A DNA stretch of 64,000 nucleotides from contig CALXGT010000013.1 of the NCBI GenBank assembly GCA_944387915.1, forward strand, positions 1 through 64,000, written 5' to 3'. The translations under genes and the position numbers were made by a program. The notes under the pieces are model-generated. The model worked only from the letters and a program-made list of their open reading frames with translations. It did no database searches and was not told the DNA's origin. The stretch comes from an uncultured Clostridia bacterium. Lineage in GTDB: Bacteria; Bacillota; Clostridia; Oscillospirales; Ruminococcaceae. Shown here piece by piece: positions 1-8,559 of this stretch (position 1 is its first letter; the number at the start of each line of letters is the position of its first letter).

Positions 1-522
1 GAATCCAAAGGTATTGACCATGCTCCGTACATTGACCAGGGTCTTGGTCAGCTGGGTAGGCGCCTCCACCTCTTCCACATAGTCGATCCGTTTCAGCGCG
101 GCGACAATACTGTCCACTTCGTCGGGCTTTAAAATTTTCGCTCGGAAAGACTCGGGGAGAAAACTGTCGTCCATGCCGCTTAAAAGACCCTCGTCTCCGC
201 TTAAATACTTGTCTACAATGCTGTCTAGCGCATCCGATTTGGAGATATATGTAATGTCGCCCAAGCTTCCTAAGCTCTCCATCTCCGCCTGTACGTCCTG
301 ATAAGCCGTTTCGGGAGCGTCCGTCTGTAAAAAGACGACGACTTCGTTTTGCTCTCCTAAATATTCGATAATGCTGTCAATGTTAATGCTAAACAACACC
401 GCTAACCCTACGATCAATAAGCAGGCAACCAACGTACCGATAGATGCCAACGTCATCAGCCGATGGTTCCATAGGCTTTTTAACCCGGTCTTCAGCAGAT
501 ACCGGAAGCTGCTAATTTTCAT
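1..522 (-). CDS. ftsX: Cell division protein FtsX, N-terminal part (3' end beyond window)
   Basis: Permease-like subunit of the FtsEX complex, which activates peptidoglycan hydrolases at the septum. The minus strand is open from the ATG at 522-520 to the window edge, giving 174 residues. It begins MKISSFRYLLKTGLKSLWNHR (short cytoplasmic tail), then one hydrophobic segment at about residues 22-45, then the start of the large extracellular loop with the family-typical phrases VVVFLQTDA and YISKSDAL. The start overlaps the ftsE stop by 11 bases, the usual coupled ftsE-ftsX order. The remaining transmembrane segments lie to the left of the window, so intactness cannot be judged. Confidence 0.93.
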   Translation of the reverse strand, partial: MKISSFRYLLKTGLKSLWNHRLMTLASIGTLVACLLIVGLAVLFSINIDSIIEYLGEQNEVVVFLQTDAPETAYQDVQAEMESLGSLGDITYISKSDALDSIVDKYLSGDEGLLSGMDDSFLPESFRAKILKPDEVDSIVAALKRIDYVEEVEAPTQLTKTLVNVRSMVNTFGF

Positions 523-1207
523 GGATGTCCTCCCCCGTTCCCTGAAGTACCTCATCGAAAACGATCTGCCCGTTTTCGATATCAATGGTTCTGCCGCCAA
601 AATATCTTACCATATCGTGTTCATGGGTCACCATAACCACGGTCGTCCCACAGCGGTTAATCGCCCGAAGCATATCCACGATTTCATAGGAAAACTTCGG
701 GTCGATATTTCCGGTAGGCTCATCGGCGATAATCAACGGAGGATCGTTTACCAGCGCCCTCGCCAAAGAAACTCTCTGCTGTTCTCCACCGGAAAGCTCG
801 TCGGGATGCTGCCTGGCCTTATGCTTTAGATTCATCAGCTCCAAAACATAGGGAACCTGCTGGCGAATAAACTTAGCCGACGCGTCCGTAACCCGCAAAC
901 TAAAGGCGACATTGTCATACACCGTCATATCCGGGATCAACCGAAAATCCTGGAAAACCACGCCGATACTTCTCCGAAACTTGGGAATCTGGCGCTGTTT
1001 CAGTTTATTGAGATTATATCCGTTGACAATAACTTGTCCTTCCGTCGCTACCGTCTCCCGCAGCAGCAGTTTAATAATCGAGCTTTTTCCGGCGCCGGAT
1101 GTACCGACGATAAAGGCAAACTCCCCATTATCGATTCGAAGATTCAGATTTTTCAGTGCTTCCGTACCGTTGGGATAGCGATACGAAACGTCCAATAAAT
1201 CAATCAT
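512..1207 (-). CDS. ftsE: Cell division ATP-binding protein FtsE
   Basis: ATPase of FtsEX, 231 residues, cytoplasmic and membrane-associated through FtsX. The ABC motifs are complete: Walker A GTSGAGKSS (about residues 35-43), Q-loop VVFQDFRLI, signature LSGGEQQRV, Walker B LIIADEPTG and the H-loop VTHEHD. The opening IDLLDVSYRYPNGTEAL is typical of FtsE rather than of uptake ATPases. The start has a GGAGG about 10 bases upstream. It is first of the ftsE-ftsX pair and lies downstream of a strong terminator that separates it from the regulator gene at 1293. Confidence 0.97.
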   Translation of the reverse strand: MIDLLDVSYRYPNGTEALKNLNLRIDNGEFAFIVGTSGAGKSSIIKLLLRETVATEGQVIVNGYNLNKLKQRQIPKFRRSIGVVFQDFRLIPDMTVYDNVAFSLRVTDASAKFIRQQVPYVLELMNLKHKARQHPDELSGGEQQRVSLARALVNDPPLIIADEPTGNIDPKFSYEIVDMLRAINRCGTTVVMVTHEHDMVRYFGGRTIDIENGQIVFDEVLQGTGEDIHEN

Positions 1208-1245
1208 TCTTACCTTTCCTCCGTTTGATTTTTCTATCTTTTATC

Positions 1246-1277
1246 CAAAAAGGCAGGCAGGTATTACCTGCCTGCCC
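1246..1277 (-). terminator. Terminator after the CdaR-type regulator gene
   Basis: A perfect 10-bp inverted repeat (GGCAGGCAGG / CCTGCCTGCC) with a 5-base loop, followed on the minus strand by five T. It lies just past the stop of the regulator gene and upstream of ftsE. Confidence 0.9.
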
Positions 1278-1292
1278 TTGCGTGACATGGAT

Positions 1293-2378
1293 TTAAAATT
1301 TCGTGGGGCTGGAAGTTAAATATTTCTTTACCATCAACGCGATCTTAAAGATAATCGCATGATCGAATTCCCGCAAATCAAGCCCCGTCAGTTTCTTAAT
1401 CTTTTCGAGCCGGTACACCAGCGTGTTCCGGTGGACAAAAAGCTTTCTTGACGTTTCGGATACATTTAAGTTGTTTTCAAAGAAACGATGAATGGTAAAC
1501 AACGTCTCCTGATCCAACGAATCAATAGAACCGGTCTTAAAAACTTCCTTTAGGAAGGTCTCGCAAAGGGTGGTAGGAAGCTGGTAAATCAAACGAGCAA
1601 TTCCCAGATTATCATAGCTCACAATTGCTTCGTCGGTATCGAAAACCTTTCCCACTTCCAGCGCAACCTGGGCTTCCTTAAAGGAGCGGGCGAGTTCCTT
1701 GACGCCAACTACCGTAGTTCCGATACCCACAACCGCTTTGGTATAAAATTCGGAGCTCAAAGTGTCCACAATGGAGCGAGCCAGTTTTTCCAGATCCTTC
1801 GGTTCGATCCCCGCTTTAATTTCTTTAATCAGCACAATATCGCTTTCGCTGATGTTGAAAACGAAGTCCTTCTGCTTGTCCGGGAACAAATTCTGGATCA
1901 CTTCGTAAGCGGAAACATCATTGGAAGTAACAATGCGAATCAAAAAGGCGACGCGGCTCACATCCACGTTAAAATGAAGCTCTCTGGCCTTAATGTAGAC
2001 ATCGCCGGGAAGGATATTATCCAGAACTACATTCTTGATAAAATTATTCCGGTCATATTTTTCGTCATAATACTGCTTAATCGTGGAAAGCGAAATCGCC
2101 AGAATCTGCGCATACCGGGATGCCGTTTCGTCCGTTCCTTCCACAAAAACCGCGTAATCCGCTTTGATGTGCGGTCCAAACGGCTTGTACGTATACCCGT
2201 CCCGAACAAATACATCATGGGACTCGCTGAAATCGACCGCATAGTAATCGCTGGTAGTGCCGATCTTGGACAGATCGCTGCAAGCGATAATCGCGGCGGT
2301 CTCATCAACGACACCAATCATACGATCGATGGTGTCACGCATCTGGTGGACTACTCCCTGAAACAGTCGATTAGACAT
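1293..2378 (-). CDS. CdaR/PucR-type transcriptional regulator
   Basis: Probable DNA-binding regulator of 361 residues. The last ~60 residues hold the PucR-type helix-turn-helix, recognisable from NVSETSRKLFVHRNTLVYRL and the following EKIKKLTGLDLR. The first ~120 residues resemble the sugar-diacid recognition domain of CdaR proteins, and the middle resembles the GGDEF-like domain common to this family. In characterised relatives the N-terminal domain senses a small carbon compound; the ligand here is unknown. The ATG has an AGGGG 8 bases upstream. The next gene upstream is an orphan PTS-type permease ending in its own terminator, so co-regulation with it is only a possibility. Confidence 0.85.
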   Translation of the reverse strand: MSNRLFQGVVHQMRDTIDRMIGVVDETAAIIACSDLSKIGTTSDYYAVDFSESHDVFVRDGYTYKPFGPHIKADYAVFVEGTDETASRYAQILAISLSTIKQYYDEKYDRNNFIKNVVLDNILPGDVYIKARELHFNVDVSRVAFLIRIVTSNDVSAYEVIQNLFPDKQKDFVFNISESDIVLIKEIKAGIEPKDLEKLARSIVDTLSSEFYTKAVVGIGTTVVGVKELARSFKEAQVALEVGKVFDTDEAIVSYDNLGIARLIYQLPTTLCETFLKEVFKTGSIDSLDQETLFTIHRFFENNLNVSETSRKLFVHRNTLVYRLEKIKKLTGLDLREFDHAIIFKIALMVKKYLTSSPTKF

Positions 2379-2566
2379 ATGAATTACCCCTTATCCGTTA
2401 ATTTGCAGCAATTCATTTCAAGTTCCCAGTTGGAAAAGAATCTATTGCTGCCAAAAAAGCGTATACTTGTGTTTTACCTATTCATCATACCTCTTTTTTG
2501 GCAAAAAAGCAAGAAAAACAGTACTCTTTTCCAAAATTTTTTTGGAATAATTATTTCAATTGCCAT

Positions 2567-2589
2567 AAAAATTACATTCTGTAATTTTT
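2567..2589. repeat. Perfect 10-bp inverted repeat upstream of the regulator gene
   Basis: AAAAATTACA, 3-base spacer, TGTAATTTTT. It lies about 190 bases upstream of the regulator start and about 55 bases upstream of its putative -35. No run of T follows a GC stem, so an operator is more likely than a terminator. The binding protein is unknown. Confidence 0.55.
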
Positions 2590-2670
2590 ACTTCCTAAAT
2601 TGTAACATATTTGTCATCAATATATGTTAAGAAAAGATGAATTTTTTCCTTTGGCGTCGATCCCTGTTAT

Positions 2671-2706
2671 ACAAATAAAAATGCAGGCGATGAATCACCG
2701 CCTGCA
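2671..2706 (-). terminator. Terminator after the PTS-type permease gene
   Basis: Stem GCAGGCG / CGCCTGC around a short loop, followed on the minus strand by ATTTTTATTTG, starting 7 bases after the permease stop codon. Confidence 0.88.
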
Positions 2707-2712
2707 ACAGCA

Positions 2713-3780
2713 TCAAAAAGAAATATCCAGTTTCATGTCTCCGTCATGGATCCAATTCATCTTCCGCATTCCATAGGCAAACAGCCATGTCAGCACAGCG
2801 GGAGCGATAAAATACATAATCAGAATCTCCACCAAAGCTACCACCGCGCCGTCGGGAGCCATCGTTTGGTAGGTCATAATCGGTCCCACAAGGCCTGCCG
2901 TCCCCATACCGGAACCGGTGGCGTTGCTGGTCATCCCCAAAAGCTTGGTGGAGATAGGACCCAGCACAGCGCTGGTTAAAATAGGCGGAATCCATATCAA
3001 CGGCTTCTTTACAATGTTGGGAATCTGAAGCATGGACGTCCCGAGCCCCTGAGCCACTAAGCCGCCAAAACCGTTGTCCCCAAAGCTCATTACCGCAAAG
3101 CCAATCATCTGGGCGCAGCAACCTACCGTCGCGGCGCCAGCCGCGATCCCGGAAAGCCCCAAAACCACACCGATAGCCGCGGAAGAAATGGGAAGCGTCA
3201 AACACATTCCCATCAATACGGAGACCACAATTCCCATCAACACCGGCTGCTGCTCACTTCCCCAGTTAATAAGATTTCCAAGGGAGGTCATCAGCGCCGA
3301 AATCGGAGGTCCCACCAAAAGGCCCACCGTAGAACCGGTCATAATCGTTACAATGGGCGTCACTAAAATATCCAGCTTGGTTTTGCCGGAAACCAAGCGG
3401 CCAAAAAGAATGGCTACATAAGCCGCCACGAAAGCGCCCAACGGTTCTCCGGGTCCCGCGAGGGAAAGCGCCGATCCCGTAGAAGCGTTTTCCGCTAAGA
3501 TCTTGGATGCAAAAGCGCCCACCATACCGGCAACACCGGCGGAAATCGTCACCATGGGGGACTCGTTAAATTTTCTCGCAACGCCGACCCCGATTCCCAA
3601 GCCCGTAAGCCCTTTGGCCATACCCGCAATCCAAATGATTCCGGTTCCGACAATGCCGGGAATTACCGCGCCGATTTGTGCGAGAATGGTTCCCACAATC
3701 AGCGTACAGAAAAGCCCTTGCGCCATTCCGGACATACCGTCCAGAAAAATATCGGAGAGAATTTTTTTCAGTTTTTGCAT
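2713..3780 (-). CDS. PTS_EIIC_2-type sugar permease (orphan IIC)
   Basis: Integral membrane protein of 355 residues, almost entirely hydrophobic and rich in Gly and Ala, with about 9-10 predicted membrane segments. Phrases such as AGVAGMVGAFASKI, GPGEPLGAFVAAY and MTSNATGSGMGTAGLVGP match the EIIC_2 family of phosphotransferase permeases. I chose the ATG at 3780 (MQKLKKILSDIF) because AGGAG lies 8 bases upstream; the frame stays open further 5' but without a ribosome binding site. No IIA or IIB gene is adjacent, so either another locus supplies phosphotransfer or the protein works as a PTS-independent transporter. Substrate unknown. Confidence 0.82.
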   Translation of the reverse strand: MQKLKKILSDIFLDGMSGMAQGLFCTLIVGTILAQIGAVIPGIVGTGIIWIAGMAKGLTGLGIGVGVARKFNESPMVTISAGVAGMVGAFASKILAENASTGSALSLAGPGEPLGAFVAAYVAILFGRLVSGKTKLDILVTPIVTIMTGSTVGLLVGPPISALMTSLGNLINWGSEQQPVLMGIVVSVLMGMCLTLPISSAAIGVVLGLSGIAAGAATVGCCAQMIGFAVMSFGDNGFGGLVAQGLGTSMLQIPNIVKKPLIWIPPILTSAVLGPISTKLLGMTSNATGSGMGTAGLVGPIMTYQTMAPDGAVVALVEILIMYFIAPAVLTWLFAYGMRKMNWIHDGDMKLDISF

Positions 3781-3935
3781 GCTGTCTTCTCCTATCCTTT
3801 TCCTTCTATTGTAACATATCTGACCATCCCACCACAAGAGAAGAAAATTAGGAAATAAAGCTTGTTTTCTTTTTATTCTTAGCCAAATTACCAAAAACAA
3901 AAACAGCTTTTTCTCATCCGTTTTCCAAGCTAATA

Positions 3936-3970
3936 CAAAAAGCGTTTCCGCCTAAGCGGAAACGCTTTTC
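3936..3970 (-). terminator. Terminator after the G5/3D gene
   Basis: Near-perfect palindrome AAAAGCGTTTCCGC / GCGGAAACGCTTTT with a 4-base loop immediately after the stop at 3972. T-runs flank it on both strands. Confidence 0.92.
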
Positions 3971-3971
3971 C

Positions 3972-5006
3972 TTACGGAGTTTCGATAACGTAAATTTCCA
4001 TCTTTTTCGCTCCGAACTGACAACATTCCTCATAGGTGTCAAAGAAGAGATCCACTTCCACTCTTCCGTCCATCAGAGCGATACCGGTATCCGCGGCCAC
4101 CGCGTAACCGTACACAAACGAATCGTCCACCGACTTGATATAAAGAAGGCTTCCATAGGGAATTACCGACGGATCTACCGCCACATGCCCCACGATCGCG
4201 TACCGACCGCTGGCTGTTTTCGCGCCCTTTCTGGCGCTGTAGGCCGTTCCCTTTCCAGTCACCAGATATTCGTAGCTCTCCGGATCACCGCTTTCATTCA
4301 GCGAAATAAAGGAAGGCGCCTTGGTTTCCCGATAGGAGAGATTTTTGTCTCCCACCAAATATACCGCGTTTTTCGGCTGCTTGGTCACCGTCGTCACGGT
4401 GGATACCGTTTCTACCGGCACCCCGTCTATAAGCTTTTCGGTTACCGCCGTGGTTTCGATTCCGTCTTCACCACTGGTCAAAAACTGGGTAACGCCATGG
4501 GTCAAACACGGCGTATAAACATACTCATTTTGATGGGAAAGCGGTTTCTCCGTGGTGGTGACTCGGTAGGTGATCCGATTTACGGTTACCGATTCTCCCG
4601 GCTGCAACACATAATCCAAAGGCAGAGAGACAATATCCTCTCCCCCCAAGGCAACGCCGCAACGAGCTAACGCCGTAGCTACCGTCTCTTCCAACACTTT
4701 TACCGTTTTGGTGCCGCCATCCACATAAACGGGAACGTCGTAAGCCCGCTCCAATTCAAAGCGGAAACAGTTATACGCTTCCCGCTCTACCGTATACCGG
4801 TCATAAGGAGACAGTTTTAACTGCTCCACCACATCTTCCTCTACGCCATCCAAGGAATAATATCTGGTCTCAAGCTGGGCCGTCACCTTCCCATTTTCGT
4901 AAACTTCCACTTGGTTTCCTTCCGAAGTAAAGCTTCCGAACAGAAGGACAGCAGCTGCCGCCGCCAACAATGGCCCCACCGTCTTGATCCATCGTATCGG
5001 TTTCAT
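3972..5006 (-). CDS. Exported G5 and 3D domain cell-wall protein (YabE/Rpf-like)
   Basis: 344 residues. An N-terminal membrane or signal segment (WIKTVGPLLAAAAAVLLFG) is followed by DUF348/ubiquitin-like repeats (about 40-150), a G5-type region (about 165-235) and a C-terminal 3D domain of about 90 residues. The 3D domain shows its conserved Asp residues in VAVDPSVIPYGS, AADTG and VDLFFDT; these domains act as murein hydrolases in Rpf/YabE relatives. The ATG at 5006 is preferred over an in-frame upstream start because GGGAG lies 6 bases ahead. Probable role: wall turnover. It is monocistronic, with its own consensus promoter and terminator. Confidence 0.88.
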   Translation of the reverse strand: MKPIRWIKTVGPLLAAAAAVLLFGSFTSEGNQVEVYENGKVTAQLETRYYSLDGVEEDVVEQLKLSPYDRYTVEREAYNCFRFELERAYDVPVYVDGGTKTVKVLEETVATALARCGVALGGEDIVSLPLDYVLQPGESVTVNRITYRVTTTEKPLSHQNEYVYTPCLTHGVTQFLTSGEDGIETTAVTEKLIDGVPVETVSTVTTVTKQPKNAVYLVGDKNLSYRETKAPSFISLNESGDPESYEYLVTGKGTAYSARKGAKTASGRYAIVGHVAVDPSVIPYGSLLYIKSVDDSFVYGYAVAADTGIALMDGRVEVDLFFDTYEECCQFGAKKMEIYVIETP

Positions 5007-5323
5007 GATACACTCCCTTTCTAATTTTCCCAAAGGAAAATTACAAGTTGTAACTATTTTACCAGTTCATTTTTCTATGTCAAATGGACAAGAACGCCTT
5101 AAATTTATGAATTTCTTACAAAAATGAATCAAAAAAAGAAGAGAAAGCCCTTGACTTTCCCTTCCACATCAAATATTTTGTTAAAAAATTTTGGCAAAAT
5201 TAACAAAGTTGTAACCTTTTTGTTTCAGTCATAAAACAAAAAGAAAAAGGAAGATTTTTAAAGGTTTTTAAAGAAAATTCCTTACTTTATAAGATAAATC
5301 CCAAATTTTAAGAAAAAATTTCT
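5007..5323. other. A+T-rich intergenic region
   Basis: 317 bases between glpK and the G5/3D gene. The left part carries the G5/3D promoter. The remainder is poly-A/T rich, with no convincing hairpin after glpK and no small ORF that I can support. Confidence 0.6.
5056..5083 (-). promoter_or_regulatory. Sigma-A promoter of the G5/3D gene
   Basis: Consensus -35 TTGACA (5083-5078), 16-base spacer, -10 TAAAAT (5061-5056), 50 bases upstream of the start codon. Confidence 0.8.
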
Positions 5324-6817
5324 TTAATTCGTCGGATCTTCATCCCAAGCCGCCGCGCGTCCTACCGCCCGCCTCCATCCGGAAAGCAAGCTTTCTTTCC
5401 GATCCTTATCCATAGAAGGAAAGAAAATTTTCTCGATTTTTCCCTCGGAAAGATCCTTCTCTTTAAAAAAGCCACAGGTCAGTCCTGCCAGATATGCCGC
5501 CCCCAGCGCGGTCGTCTCCCGATTTTCCGGCCGCAATACCGGAACACCGCAAATATCCGATTGAAACTGCATCAAAAAATCGTTGGCGCAGGCGCCGCCG
5601 TCCACTCGAAGCGTCTTGACATCCATACCGGTATCGGCAACAATGGCGTCTAAAAGCTCTTTGGACTGATAGGCGATGGACTCTAACGCCGCCCGGATGA
5701 TGTGGGAACGGTTGGTGCCTCGGGTAATTCCCACAATGGTTCCTCTGGCAAACATATCCCAGTAAGGCGCGCCAAGTCCGGTAAACGCCGGTACCAAAAA
5801 TACCCCCGCCGTATCCTCGACCTTTTTCGCGAAGTACTCCGAATCCTCGGACGCCTCGATCAAATGCATCTCGTCCCGGAGCCATTGAACCACTGAACCG
5901 CCGGTAAAGACGCTTCCCTCTACCGCGTAGCAAACCGATCCGTCCGCTGTCGCCGCAAGGGTAGTTACCATACCATTTTTGCTGTAGCAGGGGGTTTTTC
6001 CCGTATTCATCAGCATAAAACAGCCGGTGCCGTAGGTATTTTTCACATCCCCCGGATGGATGCAGCGCTGGCCAAACAACGCCGCCTGCTGATCTCCCGC
6101 TACGCCGGTCACCGGCACAGGCACCCCGTCGATCATAATGTCCCCGAAATAGCTTCCCGAAGGCTTTACCTCCGGGAGCATCTCTTTGGGGATGTCCAAA
6201 AGGGCTAAAATCTCATCGTCCCAGCACAGATCCTCGATATGGTAAAGCATCGTCCGGGATGCGTTGGTGCGGTCAGTAGCGAAAATTTTCCCCCCGGAAA
6301 GCTTCCACATCAAAAAGGTATCCACCGTACCGAAAAGGATCTCTCCCTTCTTTGCCCGCTCTCTGGCGCCTTCGACATGGTCAAGAATCCATTTGATTTT
6401 GGTGGCGCTAAAATAAGCGTCCGGCAAAAGGCCGGTTTTCTTGGCGATCATATCGCCGTAGCCCTCTTTTTTCAGCCATTCGCAGACCTCCGCCGTCCTT
6501 CGGCACTGCCATACAATGGCGTTATAAATGGGCGTTCCCGTTTCTTTTTCCCAAAGGATGGTGGTCTCCCGCTGGTTGGTGATCCCAATCGCCGCTACTG
6601 TTTTCAAATCAATGTTGTGCTGAAAGATCAAATCGATCAAAACGCCGTACTGAGACGAAACGATCTCGTTGGGATCATGCTCCACCCAACCCTCTTTCGG
6701 ATAGTACTGGGTATACTCCCGGGAAACGGAAGCGAGACTTTCCCCGTCCTGATTATATAAAATTGCCCTGGAACTGGTAGTGCCTTGGTCCAAGGCGATG
6801 ATATACTCTTTTTCCAT
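5324..6817 (-). CDS. glpK: Glycerol kinase
   Basis: Phosphorylates glycerol to sn-glycerol 3-phosphate with ATP in the cytoplasm. The 497 residues match the usual ~500 of the FGGY family. The N-terminal phosphate motif is DQGTTSSRA; the substrate-binding region has NQRET and [10 protein letters not shown], and the second domain has [10 protein letters not shown] and [16 protein letters not shown]. No glpF or glpD lies beside it; the neighbours are an unrelated wall protein and a divergent amino-acid exporter. GGAGG precedes the ATG. It has its own promoter, so it is probably monocistronic here. Confidence 0.97.
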   Translation of the reverse strand: MEKEYIIALDQGTTSSRAILYNQDGESLASVSREYTQYYPKEGWVEHDPNEIVSSQYGVLIDLIFQHNIDLKTVAAIGITNQRETTILWEKETGTPIYNAIVWQCRRTAEVCEWLKKEGYGDMIAKKTGLLPDAYFSATKIKWILDHVEGARERAKKGEILFGTVDTFLMWKLSGGKIFATDRTNASRTMLYHIEDLCWDDEILALLDIPKEMLPEVKPSGSYFGDIMIDGVPVPVTGVAGDQQAALFGQRCIHPGDVKNTYGTGCFMLMNTGKTPCYSKNGMVTTLAATADGSVCYAVEGSVFTGGSVVQWLRDEMHLIEASEDSEYFAKKVEDTAGVFLVPAFTGLGAPYWDMFARGTIVGITRGTNRSHIIRAALESIAYQSKELLDAIVADTGMDVKTLRVDGGACANDFLMQFQSDICGVPVLRPENRETTALGAAYLAGLTCGFFKEKDLSEGKIEKIFFPSMDKDRKESLLSGWRRAVGRAAAWDEDPTN

Positions 6818-6847
6818 ATGGGTTCCTCCTGCTTCGGTTTTTTCTTT

Positions 6848-6876
6848 ATCTTATCATAGGGAAAAAAAGAATTCAA
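6848..6876 (-). promoter_or_regulatory. Sigma-A promoter of glpK
   Basis: -35 TTGAAT (6876-6871), 17-base spacer, -10 TAAGAT (6853-6848), 31 bases before the glpK start. Confidence 0.7.
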
Positions 6877-6998
6877 CAAAATTCCTCTTTACTTTGGAAG
6901 AAAAATTGTCAAAGGAAAGGAATTATGTCCTTCTCTCTTTTCTTTTGCCGCAAAAATGGTATGATGAATTTACCAAAAAAGGAAAGAGAAGGCATATT

Positions 6999-7703
6999 AT
7001 GAACCAAAAATTTTCTGTAATCATCCGAGGTATGAAAGACGGATTTCCCATCTGCCTCGGGTATTTTTCCGTTTCCTTCGCCTTTGGAATGGAAGCGGTA
7101 GGAGCGGGGCTTCCCGTCTGGACCGCCTTGCTTATTTCTATGACCAATCTCACCTCCGCCGGTCAATTCGCGGGTTTGACGCTCATCGCTTCGGGGGGCG
7201 GATTTTTAGAGCTCGCGGTGACGACGCTGATAATCAATATCCGCTATACGTTAATGAGCTTTTCCCTATCCCAAAAATTTTCCTCCGCGGTTTCCCGGCC
7301 GATACGCGTCCTTTTGGCTTTTTGCAACACGGATGAAATTTTCGCCGTCGCTATGGGACAGGAAGGGAAGGTCACCGCCCCTTATTTTCTCGGCCTTTCC
7401 ATTACCCCTTATCTCGGGTGGGCGCTTGGGACCTTTTTCGGCGCCGCCGCTTCCGGTCTTCTTCCATCGTCGATGCAAAGCGCTTTGGGAATCGCGATTT
7501 ACGGTATGTTTCTTGCTATTTTTATTCCTCCCGCGCGACAATCCCGCCCCATCCTTTTGGTGGTGCTATTTGCCGGTATTTTGGGCTTTTTCCTTTCCCT
7601 GATTCCCTTTTTATCTTCCGGATGGAGAATTATTCTTTGCGCCGTAGCCGCTTCCCTGTTCGGTGCGCTGCGTTTTCCGATTCGAGAGGAGGAAACCGCA
7701 TGA
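6999..7703 (+). CDS. azlC: Branched-chain amino acid exporter subunit AzlC
   Basis: 234-residue membrane protein of the AzlC family, the large subunit of a two-component exporter of branched-chain amino acids. Typical phrases are IRGMKDGFPICLGYFSVSFAFG at the N-terminus, LTSAGQFAG and NIRYTLMSFSLS. I chose the ATG at 6999 rather than upstream in-frame codons because the family normally starts with this short polar segment and a GGAAAGAGAAGG purine stretch precedes it. The stop overlaps the azlD start (ATGA), indicating translational coupling. Confidence 0.93.
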   Translation: MNQKFSVIIRGMKDGFPICLGYFSVSFAFGMEAVGAGLPVWTALLISMTNLTSAGQFAGLTLIASGGGFLELAVTTLIINIRYTLMSFSLSQKFSSAVSRPIRVLLAFCNTDEIFAVAMGQEGKVTAPYFLGLSITPYLGWALGTFFGAAASGLLPSSMQSALGIAIYGMFLAIFIPPARQSRPILLVVLFAGILGFFLSLIPFLSSGWRIILCAVAASLFGALRFPIREEETA

Positions 7704-8017
7704 AGCTTCCATACGTACTCGCCTGTATCGCGCTGATGGCCGTTATTACCTACCTTTTGCGCATGCTTCCTCTGGTTTTGGTCAAAGGACAAATTAAAAA
7801 TTCCCTGATTCGTTCCTTCCTTTATTACGTTCCCTACGCCGTGTTATCCGCTATGACCTTTCCGGCTATCTTTTCCTCCACCGGATCCCCCGTTTCCGCT
7901 ACAGCCGGATTTATAACGGCGCTGCTCCTTTCCTTTTTCAAAAAAGGACTGTTGACTGTCGCATTGTCCGCGGCTGTTGTTGTCTATTTGGTAGAATGGA
8001 TTCTTCGTTTCTTCTAA
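7700..8017 (+). CDS. azlD: Branched-chain amino acid exporter subunit AzlD
   Basis: Small hydrophobic partner of AzlC, 105 residues with about four membrane segments. The family core is visible in TYLLRMLPLVLVKG and YVPYAVLSAMTFPAIF. The start codon overlaps the azlC stop by four bases and has GAGGAGG 7-8 bases upstream inside azlC. A factor-independent terminator follows directly, so the operon has two genes. Confidence 0.93.
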   Translation: MKLPYVLACIALMAVITYLLRMLPLVLVKGQIKNSLIRSFLYYVPYAVLSAMTFPAIFSSTGSPVSATAGFITALLLSFFKKGLLTVALSAAVVVYLVEWILRFF

Positions 8018-8023
8018 TGTTTT

Positions 8024-8056
8024 AAAGACCGGTTTCCGAAAGGAGCCGGTCTTTTG
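8024..8056 (+). terminator. Terminator after azlCD
   Basis: Stem AAAGACCGG / CCGGTCTTT around a loop, followed by TTTTG, seven bases after the azlD stop. The zur promoter begins at its edge. Confidence 0.85.
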
Positions 8057-8084
8057 TTGACAAAAGGGAAAAATGGGGTATAAT
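8057..8084 (+). promoter_or_regulatory. Consensus sigma-A promoter of the zur-znuACB operon
   Basis: Perfect hexamers TTGACA (8057-8062) and TATAAT (8079-8084) with a 16-base spacer. The strength of this promoter suits a gene set held off by a repressor. Confidence 0.9.
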
Positions 8085-8107
8085 AAAATGAGAGTAATTC
8101 TCATTTT
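8085..8107 (+). promoter_or_regulatory. Fur/Zur-type operator
   Basis: Perfect 9-bp arms AAAATGAGA / TCTCATTTT around a 5-base centre. The palindrome abuts the -10 and covers the transcription start and the ribosome binding site approach, where a bound repressor would block the promoter. Size and A+T-rich symmetry fit Fur-family boxes. Assignment to Zur is inferred from the regulator and zinc transporter it precedes. Confidence 0.82.
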
Positions 8108-8120
8108 AGGAGGGAACGTT

Positions 8121-8531
8121 ATGGCAACCTACAACACCTCCGCCCGAAAACGCATTCTTTCCTTTCTAAAGGAACACATCCAAAATCAATACACCATTGA
8201 GGAAATTATCAAAGAAATCAGCGTCGACGGTTCCCCGGGAAAAAGTACCATTTACCGGCAAGTGGACCGATTGGTCCGAGATGGGCTGGTCCGCCGGTTT
8301 GTCCAAGGGGAAAGCCGTCATTTTCTTTACCAGTTTTCCGGCGGGGAAGACTGTGAAACCCATCTTCATCTGCGCTGTACCGACTGTGGAAAGCTGTTCC
8401 ATATGGGAGAGAAAGAGAGCCAAAAGATTTTGGAAGAGATTCGATCTCTGCGCAATTTTTCCGTAGATCGGGAAAAAACGGTCCTTTTAGGGCGGTGCGG
8501 CCGCTGTATGAAAGAAAAATCAAAAAAATAA
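8121..8531 (+). CDS. zur: Fur-family metalloregulator, probably Zur
   Basis: 136-residue Fur-family repressor. The winged helix occupies about residues 5-75 (recognition phrase GKSTIYRQVDRL). The dimerisation half has HLHLRCTDCGKLFHM (regulatory His plus a CxxC) and a C-terminal GRCGRC, the paired CxxC of the structural zinc site. The ATG at 8121 has AGGAGGG 5 bases upstream; the frame is open further 5' but would run through the operator and promoter. As first gene of an operon with znuA, znuC and znuB, it most likely represses zinc uptake and itself when zinc is plentiful. Confidence 0.88.
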   Translation: MATYNTSARKRILSFLKEHIQNQYTIEEIIKEISVDGSPGKSTIYRQVDRLVRDGLVRRFVQGESRHFLYQFSGGEDCETHLHLRCTDCGKLFHMGEKESQKILEEIRSLRNFSVDREKTVLLGRCGRCMKEKSKK

Positions 8532-8559
8532 CCGGCACAGCCGGGAAAGAAGGAAGCTT

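Larger units (their letters stand above)
2379..2712. other. Intergenic region: regulator promoter, inverted repeat, terminator
   Basis: 334 bases without a gene, strongly A+T rich. It holds a plausible minus-strand promoter for the regulator (-35 TTGCTT at 2512-2507, 17-base spacer, -10 TATGAT at 2489-2484), a perfect inverted repeat at 2567-2589 and the terminator of the upstream permease gene at 2671-2706. I see no further small ORF with a credible ribosome binding site. Confidence 0.6.

Noticed and set aside
5150-5185. Plus-strand promoter in the glpK-G5/3D gap
   Set aside because: TTGACT and TATTTT are suitably spaced, but no gene follows on the plus strand; it is likely a chance match in A+T-rich DNA.
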